From Bacteroidota bacterium (lineage in GTDB: Bacteria; Bacteroidota; Bacteroidia; Chitinophagales; Saprospiraceae), in contig CAUJDW010000122.1 in assembly GCA_963169455.1 (NCBI GenBank), positions 1 through 46,429 on the forward strand: DNA of 46,429 nt, in the 5' to 3' direction. The notes under the pieces were generated by a model, which saw only the letters and a list, made by a program, of their open reading frames with translations, was not told the DNA's origin and did not search any database. This document shows positions 18,301 through 26,217 of this stretch, in pieces. Each line of letters opens with the position of its first letter. Positions within the stretch are counted from its first letter, which is position 1. The position numbers were made by a program, and so were the translations under genes.

Positions 18301-19139
18301 CGCCCGATGTCCCTGATGTGGATGGGCACATTGTCGTGCACGGCGACAACCGCCAGTTCCAGGTCTTCCGTCGTTTTGATGTAGCCCAGGCCCCGCACCA
18401 GATATTCCGCCTTGTTGATCTCGACGGTCTGGGCGCCCGCGTCGCGGTTTGACTTTTTCACCGCCGCCGCCACATCCATCAGGGAGATGCCGTAAGCCTG
18501 GAGGGCGCCGGGATTGACGTCCACCTGATACTCCCGCACCTGCCCGCCCACGGAAGCCACTTCGGAAACGCCTTCGACGGCGTTGAGGGCGTATTTGACG
18601 TAAAAATCCTGCACCGTCCGGATTTCATGCAGATCCCAGCCTCCTGTAGGCTTGCCCTCCGGGCTCCGCCCTTCCAGGCTGTACCAGAAGACCTGCCCCA
18701 GAGCAGTGGCATCAGGGCCGAGGGCGGGCTGCACACCCGGCGGCAACAGCCCGGCAGGCAGGGAGTTCAGCTTTTCCAGGATGCGGCTGCGCGACCAGTA
18801 AAACTCCACATGCTCATCGAAGATGATGTAGATACTGGAAAAACCGAACATGGAAGTACTGCGGATAGACTTAACACCGGGGATGCCCAGCAGAAACGTG
18901 GTGAGCGGGTAAGTAACCTGATCCTCCACATCCTGTGGGGAGCGCCCCATCCATTCGGTGAAGACGATCTGCTGGTTTTCACCCAGGTCGGGAATGGCGT
19001 CCACAGGTACGGGGTCGGAAGGCAGAAAAGTCTTCCAGCCGAAAGGCGCGGTGGCTATGCCCCAGCCGATGAACAGGGCCAGCAGGAGCAGCGTGACGAA
19101 CTTGTTTTCGAGAAAAAAGCGAATGATTTGATTGAGCAT
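15324..19139 (-). CDS. cusA: CusA/CzcA-family heavy-metal RND efflux pump
   Basis: A 1271-residue inner-membrane proton antiporter (ATG at 19139; an upstream in-frame ATG at 19205 would add 22 residues that do not look like the family). It begins MLNQIIRFFLENKFVTLLLL and has the RND layout of 12 helices with two large periplasmic loops. Family markers include DPVPVDAIPDLGENQQIV, GRSPQDVEDQVTYPLTTFL, GVMVDVGIVFVEN in TM4 (acidic proton-relay region), MPTSMPHSGLEENQ and GFIALFGIATDDGVIMGTY. Several periplasmic Met residues (MLQTGMRAPMGIK) fit monovalent Cu/Ag binding. It is about 200 residues longer than E. coli CusA; the extra part is a helix-rich insertion at about residues 530-700, as in other Bacteroidota homologues. 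It exports Cu+/Ag+ from periplasm or cytoplasm through the CusB- and CusC-like partners downstream. Confidence 0.94.
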   Translation of the reverse strand: MLNQIIRFFLENKFVTLLLLALFIGWGIATAPFGWKTFLPSDPVPVDAIPDLGENQQIVFTEWMGRSPQDVEDQVTYPLTTFLLGIPGVKSIRSTSMFGFSSIYIIFDEHVEFYWSRSRILEKLNSLPAGLLPPGVQPALGPDATALGQVFWYSLEGRSPEGKPTGGWDLHEIRTVQDFYVKYALNAVEGVSEVASVGGQVREYQVDVNPGALQAYGISLMDVAAAVKKSNRDAGAQTVEINKAEYLVRGLGYIKTTEDLELAVVAVHDNVPIHIRDIGRASLGPAARRGILDKEGAEVAGGVVVARYGSNPLAAINGVKDKIKEIAPGLPKKTLADGTVSQLTIVPFYDRTQLIQETLGTLERALSHEVLISIIVVIVLVLNLRAALLISSMLPVGVLMTFIVMRYAGVDANIVALSGIAIAIGVMVDVGIVFVENIIRHLELPENEGARGRALLELAYRAAAEVSGAVTTALATTVVSFLPVFAMEAAEGKLFRPLAFTKTFALGAAFLLGIVVLPALAHLVLSINFDKKRVRGIWNVSLMAAGVVFIIFYKTWLPIWLIVIGLNNLLEKYWPERWRAAPNYLNIAIVVLAATFFLAEEWMPLGRQNALFANYLFVLLLLGLILGALLAIVHFYEPVLKWCLRNKGKFLLLPLFTILFGLAIWLGWNRTFGFVANGFGQLGLNIRTTAFWSAMLHKFPGMGKEFMPSLDEGSFLLMPTSMPHSGLEENQRVLAQLDMLLANIPEVDLAVGKAGRAETALDPAPISMYENVINYKPEFLINEKGKRETFKTDKSGRFILVSGDTLSNEEALLQGVKPANLIPDPNGRYFRNWRPEIRSPDDIWDEIVRVTRLPGVTSAPKLQPIETRLVMLQTGMRAPMGIKVYGPDLKTIEGFGLKLEAILREVPSVKAEAVFADRIVGKPYIHLNIDRVAAARYGLNIEDVQDFIETAIGGMSVTTTVEGRERYAVRVRYPRELRDNPESMRQMLVPTPVGAQAPLGELVQIEYVRGPQMIKSEDTFLTGYVLFDKKDGYAEVDVVEEAQRFIQQRIDGGELIVPAGVSYKFSGSYENQLRAMKRLAVVIPISLITIFLLLFFQFKTVIASSIHFSGVFVAFAGGFILLWLYGQGWFLNFSVAGVGMRELFQIHPVNLSVAVWVGFIALFGIATDDGVIMGTYIHQVFEERRPETVEEVREAVLIAGKKRVRPAMMTAATAMIALLPVLTSTGKGADIMVPMAIPTFGGMAIQLMTMFVVPVLQAYWRESAVRKTVLQ

Positions 19140-19252
19140 GATGCTGTCACTTTGGATGGTTGAAAACCGCATCCGCACCGGCTTTGGAAAAAGCGGCACA
19201 GGCACGGCGGCTCTGCTGAAAGCCGGGTGTCAGAGGGTAAAGTGGCAGCTTT

Positions 19253-19690
19253 TCATAAACGAAAAACCTGCAACAGGGGCAGCAGGCTCCTGCAGGCAAT
19301 AGGCGGTTTGTAGTGCAGGTAAGCATGAAGGCCGGCTTCTTCCGGGCCCGGCGGCTGGCAGGATAATGCCGCCGGCATGGCCACGGCCAGGCTGATGTTT
19401 TTCGGGAGCCCCTTTTCCGAAGGCTGGCTCAGTTGTTCCCCAACCACCTTATAATAGGCCGTACGGCTCTCACAGCAGGCCTTCTTTTTAAACCCGGCCC
19501 GGTGATCGCCCTCGCCCGCTCTGTGGATGAGGCAGCTCCGCATGTCCTTTTCCCCCGGGCAGGCCTTCGCTTTGGCGAAGAAGGCCAGGCTCTTCCGTTC
19601 TCCCCGGCAGTAGTGGCTGTTGGCCACAAAGCCCGTCGAGCTTGTGAAGAGGAGCAGGGAAAGGCTTATATGGAGTATTCTGAGGAACAA
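19253..19690 (-). CDS. HYC_CC_PP-type small secreted protein, first gene of the copper cluster
   Basis: A 145-residue exported protein with an N-terminal signal (LRILHISLSLLLFTSSTGFV) followed by the three landmarks that give this Bacteroidota family its name: SHYCRGE near residue 27, KKACCESR near residue 72, and HYKPPI near residue 128. The function is unknown; conserved His/Cys and the repeated placement beside CusA-type pumps suggest periplasmic Cu/Ag binding (inference). The reading frame has no ATG before the signal peptide; the only usable start after an in-frame stop is TTG at 19690. A TACTTTTG promoter element lies 14 bp upstream, so the leader would be very short. The CusA-like gene starts 114 bp downstream. 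Confidence 0.78.
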   Translation of the reverse strand: MFLRILHISLSLLLFTSSTGFVANSHYCRGERKSLAFFAKAKACPGEKDMRSCLIHRAGEGDHRAGFKKKACCESRTAYYKVVGEQLSQPSEKGLPKNISLAVAMPAALSCQPPGPEEAGLHAYLHYKPPIACRSLLPLLQVFRL

Positions 19691-19704
19691 GGAAATTGTT
19701 TTTA

Positions 19705-19712
19705 CAAAAGTA
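19705..19712 (-). promoter_or_regulatory. TACTTTTG, candidate -7 element for the copper efflux operon
   Basis: On the minus strand this is a perfect TAnnTTTG. A convincing TTTG -33 box at 19-21 bp is missing, which could leave room for an activator such as a copper sensor. Transcription would start about 7 bp before the TTG start codon at 19690. Confidence 0.38.
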
Positions 19713-19895
19713 CAAATAATTCAAAAATAAGGTTTTACACAATTTTGGGGTATTGTTGCAGAATATTGGGAATGAACATATATTTTCGGCGATAAATCAA
19801 AAAAGCAGGCAAGAGGCTGCCTCAGATGTAAGCGCTGAGGTGTTCCCGGCAAATATTATGCGAGACAGCCCTCTCTAACGGAAAAATCCAAAGCA

Positions 19896-21053
19896 ATGAA
19901 ACCTGTCACCTACTTCCTGCTACTCTCCCTTTTGGGGGCAACCGGCTGCAAAAACAACCCCCGGCAAAATGAAACGGCAGAGGCATCCGCCCTGTCCGTT
20001 AAAGTGTCCGATTACGGCCAGACGGTGGAAGGGCCGGCAAAGCTGTACACACTCACAAACAGCAAAGGCATACAGGTGGAAATCACCAACTACGGGGGGA
20101 TCATCACCCGCTTACTCGCACCCGACAAAAACGGGCAGTTCGCCGATGTGGTGCTGGGATTCGACAAGCTGGAGGACTACCTGCAGAACAACAGCCCCTA
20201 TTTCGGGGCCATCATCGGCCGCTTCGGCAACCGCATCGCCAAAGGCGCATTCTCCATTGACGGCCAGCAGTACGCCCTCGCCATCAACAACGCCCCCAAT
20301 ACCCTGCACGGCGGAGCGGCGGGCTTTGACAAACACCTCTGGCAGGCCAGAGAGATCGGGCGGGAGGGCTATGCCGGGCTGGAACTGAACCGCACCAGCC
20401 CCGACATGGAAGAAGGCTTCCCCGGCAACCTGAACGCCACCGTCCGATACCTGCTCAACGACGACAATGAACTGCTCATCGAATACGAAGCCACCACCGA
20501 CAAAGCCACTATCATCAACCTGACCAACCACGCCTATTTCAACCTGAAAGGCGCCGGAAACGGCGACATCCTCGGCCATGAACTGATGATTGCCGCCAGC
20601 CGCTTCACGCCCGTCGACAGCACCCTCATCCCCACCGGCGAGCTCCGGCCTGTGGCCGGCACCCCCTTCGACTTCAAAAACCCCACCCCCATCGGGGCGC
20701 GGATAAATGCCGGCGATGAACAGCTTCGCCTCGGGCGTGGGTACGACCACAACTTCGTGCTCGACAAAAGCGGGCAGGGGCTCGAACTCGCGGCCAGCGC
20801 CTTTGAACCCACGAGCGGCCGCTTCCTGGAAGTGCTGACCACCGAGCCCGGCATCCAGTTCTATTGCGGCAACTTCCTGGACGGCTCCACCGTCGGCAAA
20901 GGCGGCGTCAAACACGAATACCGAACCGGCTTCTGCCTGGAAACCCAGCACTTCCCCGACTCGCCGAACCAGCCGGGCTTCCCGGCAACAGTGCTGCGCC
21001 CGGGAGAAAAGTTCGCCTCCAAAACGGTGTATCGGTTTTCGGTTAAGGAATAA
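19896..21053 (+). CDS. galM: Aldose 1-epimerase (galactose mutarotase), lipoprotein form
   Basis: Interconverts alpha and beta anomers of aldoses such as galactose or glucose. The 385-residue product starts with a lipoprotein signal ending in LLGATGC, so the enzyme is anchored in the periplasm or outer membrane rather than cytoplasmic. GalM landmarks are ITNYGGIITRLLAPDK, the sugar-binding GRFGNRIAKG and NTLHGGAAGFDKHLW (catalytic-region His), NLTNHAYFNLKG (general-acid His), YDHNFVL, and the C-terminal GFCLETQHFPDSPNQPG with the catalytic-base Glu. The length is slightly above cytoplasmic GalM because of the lipoprotein signal and linker. It stands alone on the plus strand, followed by a small hairpin AGGCAG/CTGCCT at 21056-21072 that lacks a T tract. 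Confidence 0.93.
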   Translation: MKPVTYFLLLSLLGATGCKNNPRQNETAEASALSVKVSDYGQTVEGPAKLYTLTNSKGIQVEITNYGGIITRLLAPDKNGQFADVVLGFDKLEDYLQNNSPYFGAIIGRFGNRIAKGAFSIDGQQYALAINNAPNTLHGGAAGFDKHLWQAREIGREGYAGLELNRTSPDMEEGFPGNLNATVRYLLNDDNELLIEYEATTDKATIINLTNHAYFNLKGAGNGDILGHELMIAASRFTPVDSTLIPTGELRPVAGTPFDFKNPTPIGARINAGDEQLRLGRGYDHNFVLDKSGQGLELAASAFEPTSGRFLEVLTTEPGIQFYCGNFLDGSTVGKGGVKHEYRTGFCLETQHFPDSPNQPGFPATVLRPGEKFASKTVYRFSVKE

Positions 21054-21148
21054 TAAGGCAGTCAGGCTGCCTGATAAAAATCATTGCCTCTCTGTCCGGA
21101 TGCCATTACCTTATTCTCTCAAAACATGTGCCCGGGAAGGAAAAATGG

Positions 21149-21178
21149 TTTATGAATTTCTTTTATATAAATCATAAA
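21149..21178. promoter_or_regulatory. AT-rich inverted repeat just before the LamG lipoprotein gene
   Basis: TTTATGA (21149-21155) and TCATAAA (21172-21178) are inverted copies around a TTTATATAAA core, ending 2 bp before the ATG at 21181. This could be an operator or a translation-controlling stem. The assignment rests on symmetry only. Confidence 0.3.
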
Positions 21179-21180
21179 CT

Positions 21181-22356
21181 ATGAACAAGCAAACTATGGG
21201 AGGAGGTATTCTCCTGCTTCTCACCGTCGCCTTGCTTTTCCCGGGCTGTAGCCGGGACAATCCAATTACAGGTTCAGAAGACGCAATGAGTACGGAAGTC
21301 CTGCTGGAGCCCAGAGGCGTTACGGCGGGCTGTATTACCCCGCCAACAGGCATGGTTAGCTGGTGGCCGGGCGAAGGGACAGCAGCAGACTTTGTAGGCG
21401 AAAACCACGGCACGGCCTTCGGAGGAATGGCTTTTGTCCCAGGCAAAGTAGGCCGGGCTTTCTCCTTTGATGGAATAAACGACGGGATCAGTTTAACAGA
21501 CGCCGATGATCTGAAACTAACCGCTTCCCTTTCCATTGAAGCGTGGATTTACATCAAAGGCTATCCGCCCTATTCCAATTACCATAGCCATATCCTGTTC
21601 CGGGGCGACAGCCGCAGCAGCTTTGACCCCTATTTTTTGTCCGTACAGCCATACGGAAAGTTGCTGTTTCACATCGGAGGAACTACCGGCAATGCTGACC
21701 TGGAAACGCCTGCCCCCCTCCCGCTGAACCAGCTTTTACACATCGCTGCAGTACTGGACGGCCAGTCCGGAGCCATGAGGATTTATATCGATGGCGATCA
21801 GGTAGCCCAGGCATTCACCGCTGTCAGGCCCTTCCGCGACCTGGACCCCAATGCCCAGCCCGGTATCGGCATTGGAAACCACAGCGGGAACCCGCCCACC
21901 TGGGCACAGCCCTTTAACGGCCTTATTGATGAACTGAGCATTTATTCGAGAGCCCTTTCCAGCGCCGAAATTCTGGAGATATTTAATGCCGGAGCCAATG
22001 GAAAATGTAAGGTTATTCGAGTCGTTGCGGATATCCTTCCCGGCAGCGACAACAACCCCATCAATCCTGCTAACAATGGCTTAATTCCGGTGGCTATCCT
22101 CTCTACGGAAGCATTCGACGCAACGACGGTCAATTCCCTTTCCGTGGAATTCGGCCCCAACGGCGCGAAGATAGCCCACCGCAGGGGGCATATCGAAGAT
22201 GTCGACGGCGATGGCGACCTCGACCTGCTGCTCCACTTCCGCACCCAGGAGACCGGGATTACCCGGGGCGATACGGAGGCCTGCCTCATGGGGAACACCT
22301 TTGACGGAAGCCCGGCCAGCGGATGCGGCAATATTGATACAGGGGAAGAAATATAA
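21181..22356 (+). CDS. LamG-domain surface lipoprotein
   Basis: A 391-residue lipoprotein (signal ending LLFPGC) with two recognisable parts. Residues about 55-260 form a LamG/concanavalin-like jelly roll with the usual landmarks MVSWWPGEGTAADFVGENHG, FSFDGINDGISLTD, SIEAWIYIKG, GAMRIYIDGDQVAQ and FNGLIDELSIYSRALSSAEI. Residues about 275-385 match a small domain often seen at the end of secreted proteins: DILPGSDNNPINPANNGLIP, VAILSTEAFDATTVN, then HIEDVDGDGDLDLLLHFRTQ, where the Asp-rich run may bind Ca2+. Such proteins usually bind carbohydrates or extracellular polymers. No enzyme domain or sorting tail is present. It is followed by an intrinsic terminator, so it is probably monocistronic. 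Confidence 0.8.
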   Translation: MNKQTMGGGILLLLTVALLFPGCSRDNPITGSEDAMSTEVLLEPRGVTAGCITPPTGMVSWWPGEGTAADFVGENHGTAFGGMAFVPGKVGRAFSFDGINDGISLTDADDLKLTASLSIEAWIYIKGYPPYSNYHSHILFRGDSRSSFDPYFLSVQPYGKLLFHIGGTTGNADLETPAPLPLNQLLHIAAVLDGQSGAMRIYIDGDQVAQAFTAVRPFRDLDPNAQPGIGIGNHSGNPPTWAQPFNGLIDELSIYSRALSSAEILEIFNAGANGKCKVIRVVADILPGSDNNPINPANNGLIPVAILSTEAFDATTVNSLSVEFGPNGAKIAHRRGHIEDVDGDGDLDLLLHFRTQETGITRGDTEACLMGNTFDGSPASGCGNIDTGEEI

Positions 22357-22382
22357 ACAGGAACCACAGGGGGTTTAAAATT

Positions 22383-22422
22383 GGCGCCTGCTGCAATTCA
22401 AAGGTGGAGGGCGCCTTTTTTT
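22383..22422 (+). terminator. Rho-independent terminator after the LamG gene
   Basis: GGCGCC at 22383-22388 pairs with GGCGCC at 22410-22415, followed by seven T (22416-22422). It lies 27 bp after the LamG stop and 64 bp before the purL start. It could also attenuate purL if transcription started upstream of it. Confidence 0.6.
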
Positions 22423-22485
22423 CTTCCCCACCCTGGGTTTTTCAGGCCGAACGAACGACCTTTGCTGGGAATCCAAATCCCTTGC

Positions 22486-25400
22486 ATGATGATCCTCTTT
22501 TTTGGAAGCCCAGCCGACACCATCTTCGCCGTCCAGCTCGATTCGCCTCTCTCCGAAGAAGACAGCGCCAAACTTTCCTGGCTGTTCGGCGGCCGGCATC
22601 AGATAGCAGCCGGCAGCGTGGATGGCCTGTTCGTTGGCCCGAGGGCCGCCATGGTTTCCCCATGGAGCACCAATGCCGTGGAGATCACTCAAAATATGGG
22701 CATCACAGGCATCCGCCGCATCGAGCAATTCCAGCCCCTGAAAGGCGGCGACGCTTCCTACGACCCCATGCTGTCCCAGAAATACCACGGGCTGAACCAG
22801 GGCATCTTCACCATCAACATCAAACCGGAGCCCATCCGGGAGGTGGAGGACATCGCGGCCTACAACCAGGCCGAAGGGCTGGCCCTGAGCACCGAAGAAG
22901 TGGAATACCTCGAACAGCTCTCCCGGAGGCTCGGGCGGAAACTCACGGATTCAGAGGCCTTCGGCTTTTCGCAGATCAACAGCGAGCACTGCCGCCATAA
23001 GATATTCAACGGGGTTTTCCTCATCGATGGAGTGGAACAGGCCGGCTCGCTCTTTTCCCTGATCAAAAAAACTTCAAAGGAGCACCCCAACTACATCGTT
23101 TCGGCATACAAGGACAACGTAGCCTTCCTGAAGGGCCCCCGCCTGCGGCAGTTTGCGCCAAAGTCGGCGGATCACCCGGATTACTACGAAAAAAAGGAAT
23201 TCGACTCCGTCGTTTCCCTGAAAGCCGAAACCCATAACTTTCCCACTACCGTGGAGCCCTTCAACGGCGCCGCCACCGGCTCCGGCGGCGAAATCCGCGA
23301 CCGCATGGCGGGCGGGAAAGGCTCGCTGCCACTGGCCGGAACGGCCGTGTACATGACGGCCTACTCGCGCCTGCAGGAGAACCGCCCATGGGAAAAGGCC
23401 ATGCCCGAAAGGCCCTGGCTGTACCAGACGCCCATGGACATCCTGATCAAGGCTTCCAACGGCGCTTCCGACTTCGGCAACAAATTCGGGCAGCCGCTCA
23501 TCGCAGGCTCCCTGCTCACTTTCGAACATGCCGAACATGCCCGGAAACTGGGGTTCGACAAAGTGATCATGCTGGCCGGCGGCGTCGGCCTCGGCAAGGA
23601 AGCCCAGGCCCTCAAGGGAGAACCCCGCCCCGGCGACAAGATCGTGCTGCTCGGCGGCGACAACTACCGCATCGGCATGGGCGGCGCGGCCGTCTCCTCC
23701 GCCGATACCGGCGAATTCCACTCGGCCATAGAGCTCAACGCCGTGCAGCGCTCCAACCCGGAGATGCAAAAGCGCGTGTCCAACACCATCCGCGCTCTGG
23801 TGGAAAGCGATGAAAACCCCATCGTGGCCATCCACGACCACGGCGCCGGCGGGCACCTGAACTGCTTCTCGGAACTGGTGGAAACCAGCGGCGGAAAAAT
23901 CGACCTCGACAAACTGCCTATCGGCGACCCCACCCTCTCCATGAAGGAGGTCATCGGCAATGAATCGCAGGAGCGCATGGGGCTGGTCATTCCCGCAGAA
24001 AAACTGGACATCCTGGAGAAAATCGCCGAACGCGAGCGCGCGCCCATGTACGTTGTGGGCGAGGTCACCGGCAACGGGCGCTTCGTTTTCGAATCATCCG
24101 CCACAGGCGCCAAACCCATCAACCTCGCTCTGGCCGATATGTTCGGCAGCTCCCCAAAAACAGTGATGGCCGACAAGGCCCTCGCGCGGGCCTATGAGGA
24201 GGTGGATTACGAGCCCGCACTGCTGCACCAGTACCTCGAACAGGTGCTCAGGCTGGAAGCCGTGGCCTGCAAGGATTGGCTGACCAACAAGGTGGACCGC
24301 TGCGTGGGCGGGCTGGTGGCCAAACAGCAATGCGCAGGGCCCTTGCAACTGCCCCTCAACGACTGCGGGGTGATGGCCCTGTCCTTCGACACCCATTACG
24401 GCGTGGCCACCTCCGTCGGGCACGCCCCGCTGAGCGGGCTCATCGACCCGGCGGCGGGCTCCAGGAACGCAGTGGCCGAAGCGCTGGCCAACCTCGTATG
24501 GGCCCCGCTGCAGGACGGGCTCCGCTCCGTCTCCCTTTCCGCCAACTGGATGTGGCCCTGCCGCAACGAGGGCGAAGACGCCCGCCTGTACCAGGCCGTA
24601 CAGGCCGCTTCCGGCTTCTGCATCGACCTGGGCATCAACATCCCTACCGGCAAAGACAGCCTGTCGATGAAACAGAAATACCCGGATGACGAAGTCCTCG
24701 CCCCAGGCACGGTGATCATCTCCACCGTCGCAGTGTGCGACGACATCCGGGGCATCGTGGAGCCCGTTTTCCGAAGGGATGGCGGCCCCATCTATTACAT
24801 CAACCTCTCCATGGACGCCTTCAGGCTGGGCGGCTCTTCCTTCGCCCAGGTGCGCAACAAGGTTGGCGCCGAAACGCCGGACATCCGGGACGCCGCAAAA
24901 TTCGCCGCGGCCTTCAACGCCATCCAGGCTCTCGTCAAAGCAGGGAAAATCGTGGCCGGCCACGACGTCTCGGCGGGCGGGCTGATCACCACCCTGCTCG
25001 AAATGTGTTTCGCCGAAAAGGGCCTGGGCGCAGAAATCAAGCTCGACGCCCTCGGCGAACCTGACACCGTAAAGCTGCTGTTCTCGGAAAACTGCGCCCT
25101 CGTCTTTCAGGCCATTGATGATTCCGCCGCGGCCGCCATCGCGGAATTGCCCATACCCTGCCGCCCGATTGGGCGGGTCAGGGATGGAAACACGCTGTCC
25201 CTCTCAAACGGGGCGGAAACCTATGATTTCGACATAGCCGCACTGCGCGACACCTGGTATGAAACCTCCTGGCTGCTCGACCGGAAACAAACGGCGGGGC
25301 AGAAAGCCGACGAGCGCTATCGCAACTACAAGGAACAACCGCTGAAATACACTTTCCCAAAAAGCTTCTCCGGGAAAATGCCCCGGATCGATCCGGCAGC

Positions 25401-26148
25401 AAGGCGCCCCAAAGCGGCCATCCTTCGGGAGAAGGGCAGTAATTCCGAGCGGGAGCTGGCCCATGCCATGTACCTGGCCGGCTTCGACGTGCGCGACGTG
25501 CACATGGCCGACCTGATGGCGGGAAGGGAAACGCTGGAGGACATCCGCTTCCTGGGGGCGGTCGGCGGTTTTTCCAATTCCGACGTGCTGGGCTCCGCCA
25601 AGGGCTGGGCCGGGGCTTTCCTCTACAACGACAAGGCCCGGGCCGCACTGGAGCGCTTCTTCGCGAGGGAAGACGTACTGTCGGTGGGCATCTGCAACGG
25701 CTGCCAGCTGTTCATCGAGCTGGGGCTCATCAATCCGGATCACGCGCAAAAGCCGAAGATGGGCTTCAACGACTCGCACAAACACGAAAGCGGCTTTACC
25801 TCGGTAAAGATCCTGGACAACAAGTCGGTCATGCTGTCGGGCCTGAGCGGCTGCACCCTGGGCGTGTGGATATCCCACGGTGAAGGCAAATTCGAGCTGC
25901 CGATGCCGGAGCACAACTACCACATCGTGGCCAAATACGGCTACGAAGGATACCCCGCCAATCCCAACGGAAGTGATTACAACACCGCCATGATGGCCAG
26001 CAGCGACGGCCGCCACCTCGTGCTCATGCCCCATATCGAACGCTCCATCTTCCCCTGGAACTGGGCCCATTACCCGGCGGAAAGAGCAGATGAAATATCG
26101 CCCTGGATCGAAGCTTTCGCGAATGCGAGAAAGTGGCTGGAGCAGTAA
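22486..26148 (+). CDS. purL: Phosphoribosylformylglycinamidine synthase, large single-chain form
   Basis: Converts FGAR, glutamine and ATP to FGAM in purine synthesis. The single 1220-residue chain carries all parts that are PurS, PurL and PurQ in some bacteria. An N-terminal PurS-like region is followed by the linker and SEHCRHKIF. The first synthetase half has ETHNFPTTVEPFNGAATGSG, then GGDNYRIGMGGAAVSS and HDHGAGGHLNCFSELVE. A second half-domain contains NIPTGKDSLSMKQKY and SAGGLITTLLEM. The C-terminal glutaminase has the nucleophile Cys1070 in GICNGCQLF, SHGEGKFELP, and MPHIERSIFPWNW with the His/Glu of the triad. ATG ATG at 22486/22489 is the natural start because the family N terminus MILFFGSP begins there. 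The frame stays open upstream to 22381 but reads unrelated sequence. Confidence 0.96.
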   Translation: MMILFFGSPADTIFAVQLDSPLSEEDSAKLSWLFGGRHQIAAGSVDGLFVGPRAAMVSPWSTNAVEITQNMGITGIRRIEQFQPLKGGDASYDPMLSQKYHGLNQGIFTINIKPEPIREVEDIAAYNQAEGLALSTEEVEYLEQLSRRLGRKLTDSEAFGFSQINSEHCRHKIFNGVFLIDGVEQAGSLFSLIKKTSKEHPNYIVSAYKDNVAFLKGPRLRQFAPKSADHPDYYEKKEFDSVVSLKAETHNFPTTVEPFNGAATGSGGEIRDRMAGGKGSLPLAGTAVYMTAYSRLQENRPWEKAMPERPWLYQTPMDILIKASNGASDFGNKFGQPLIAGSLLTFEHAEHARKLGFDKVIMLAGGVGLGKEAQALKGEPRPGDKIVLLGGDNYRIGMGGAAVSSADTGEFHSAIELNAVQRSNPEMQKRVSNTIRALVESDENPIVAIHDHGAGGHLNCFSELVETSGGKIDLDKLPIGDPTLSMKEVIGNESQERMGLVIPAEKLDILEKIAERERAPMYVVGEVTGNGRFVFESSATGAKPINLALADMFGSSPKTVMADKALARAYEEVDYEPALLHQYLEQVLRLEAVACKDWLTNKVDRCVGGLVAKQQCAGPLQLPLNDCGVMALSFDTHYGVATSVGHAPLSGLIDPAAGSRNAVAEALANLVWAPLQDGLRSVSLSANWMWPCRNEGEDARLYQAVQAASGFCIDLGINIPTGKDSLSMKQKYPDDEVLAPGTVIISTVAVCDDIRGIVEPVFRRDGGPIYYINLSMDAFRLGGSSFAQVRNKVGAETPDIRDAAKFAAAFNAIQALVKAGKIVAGHDVSAGGLITTLLEMCFAEKGLGAEIKLDALGEPDTVKLLFSENCALVFQAIDDSAAAAIAELPIPCRPIGRVRDGNTLSLSNGAETYDFDIAALRDTWYETSWLLDRKQTAGQKADERYRNYKEQPLKYTFPKSFSGKMPRIDPAARRPKAAILREKGSNSERELAHAMYLAGFDVRDVHMADLMAGRETLEDIRFLGAVGGFSNSDVLGSAKGWAGAFLYNDKARAALERFFAREDVLSVGICNGCQLFIELGLINPDHAQKPKMGFNDSHKHESGFTSVKILDNKSVMLSGLSGCTLGVWISHGEGKFELPMPEHNYHIVAKYGYEGYPANPNGSDYNTAMMASSDGRHLVLMPHIERSIFPWNWAHYPAERADEISPWIEAFANARKWLEQ

Positions 26149-26166
26149 AAGGCCGCAAGTTTCGGG

Positions 26167-26197
26167 TTTTATCGGTGCAAGGATGCCGGCATCTTTG
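26167..26197 (+). promoter_or_regulatory. Candidate promoter for the Ada-like gene
   Basis: TTTT at 26167-26170 and CATCTTTG at 26190-26197 are 19 bp apart, one mismatch each from the Bacteroidota TTTG-N19-TAnnTTTG pattern. The ATG follows at 26218. Confidence 0.35.
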
Positions 26198-26217
26198 CAT
26201 CATAAAATTCAAAAACC

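Noticed and set aside
19807-19840. Hairpins AGGCA/TGCCT and CCTCAG/CTGAGG before the aldose epimerase gene as a riboswitch
   Set aside because: Stems are only 5-6 bp with no known aptamer core; too weak to call.
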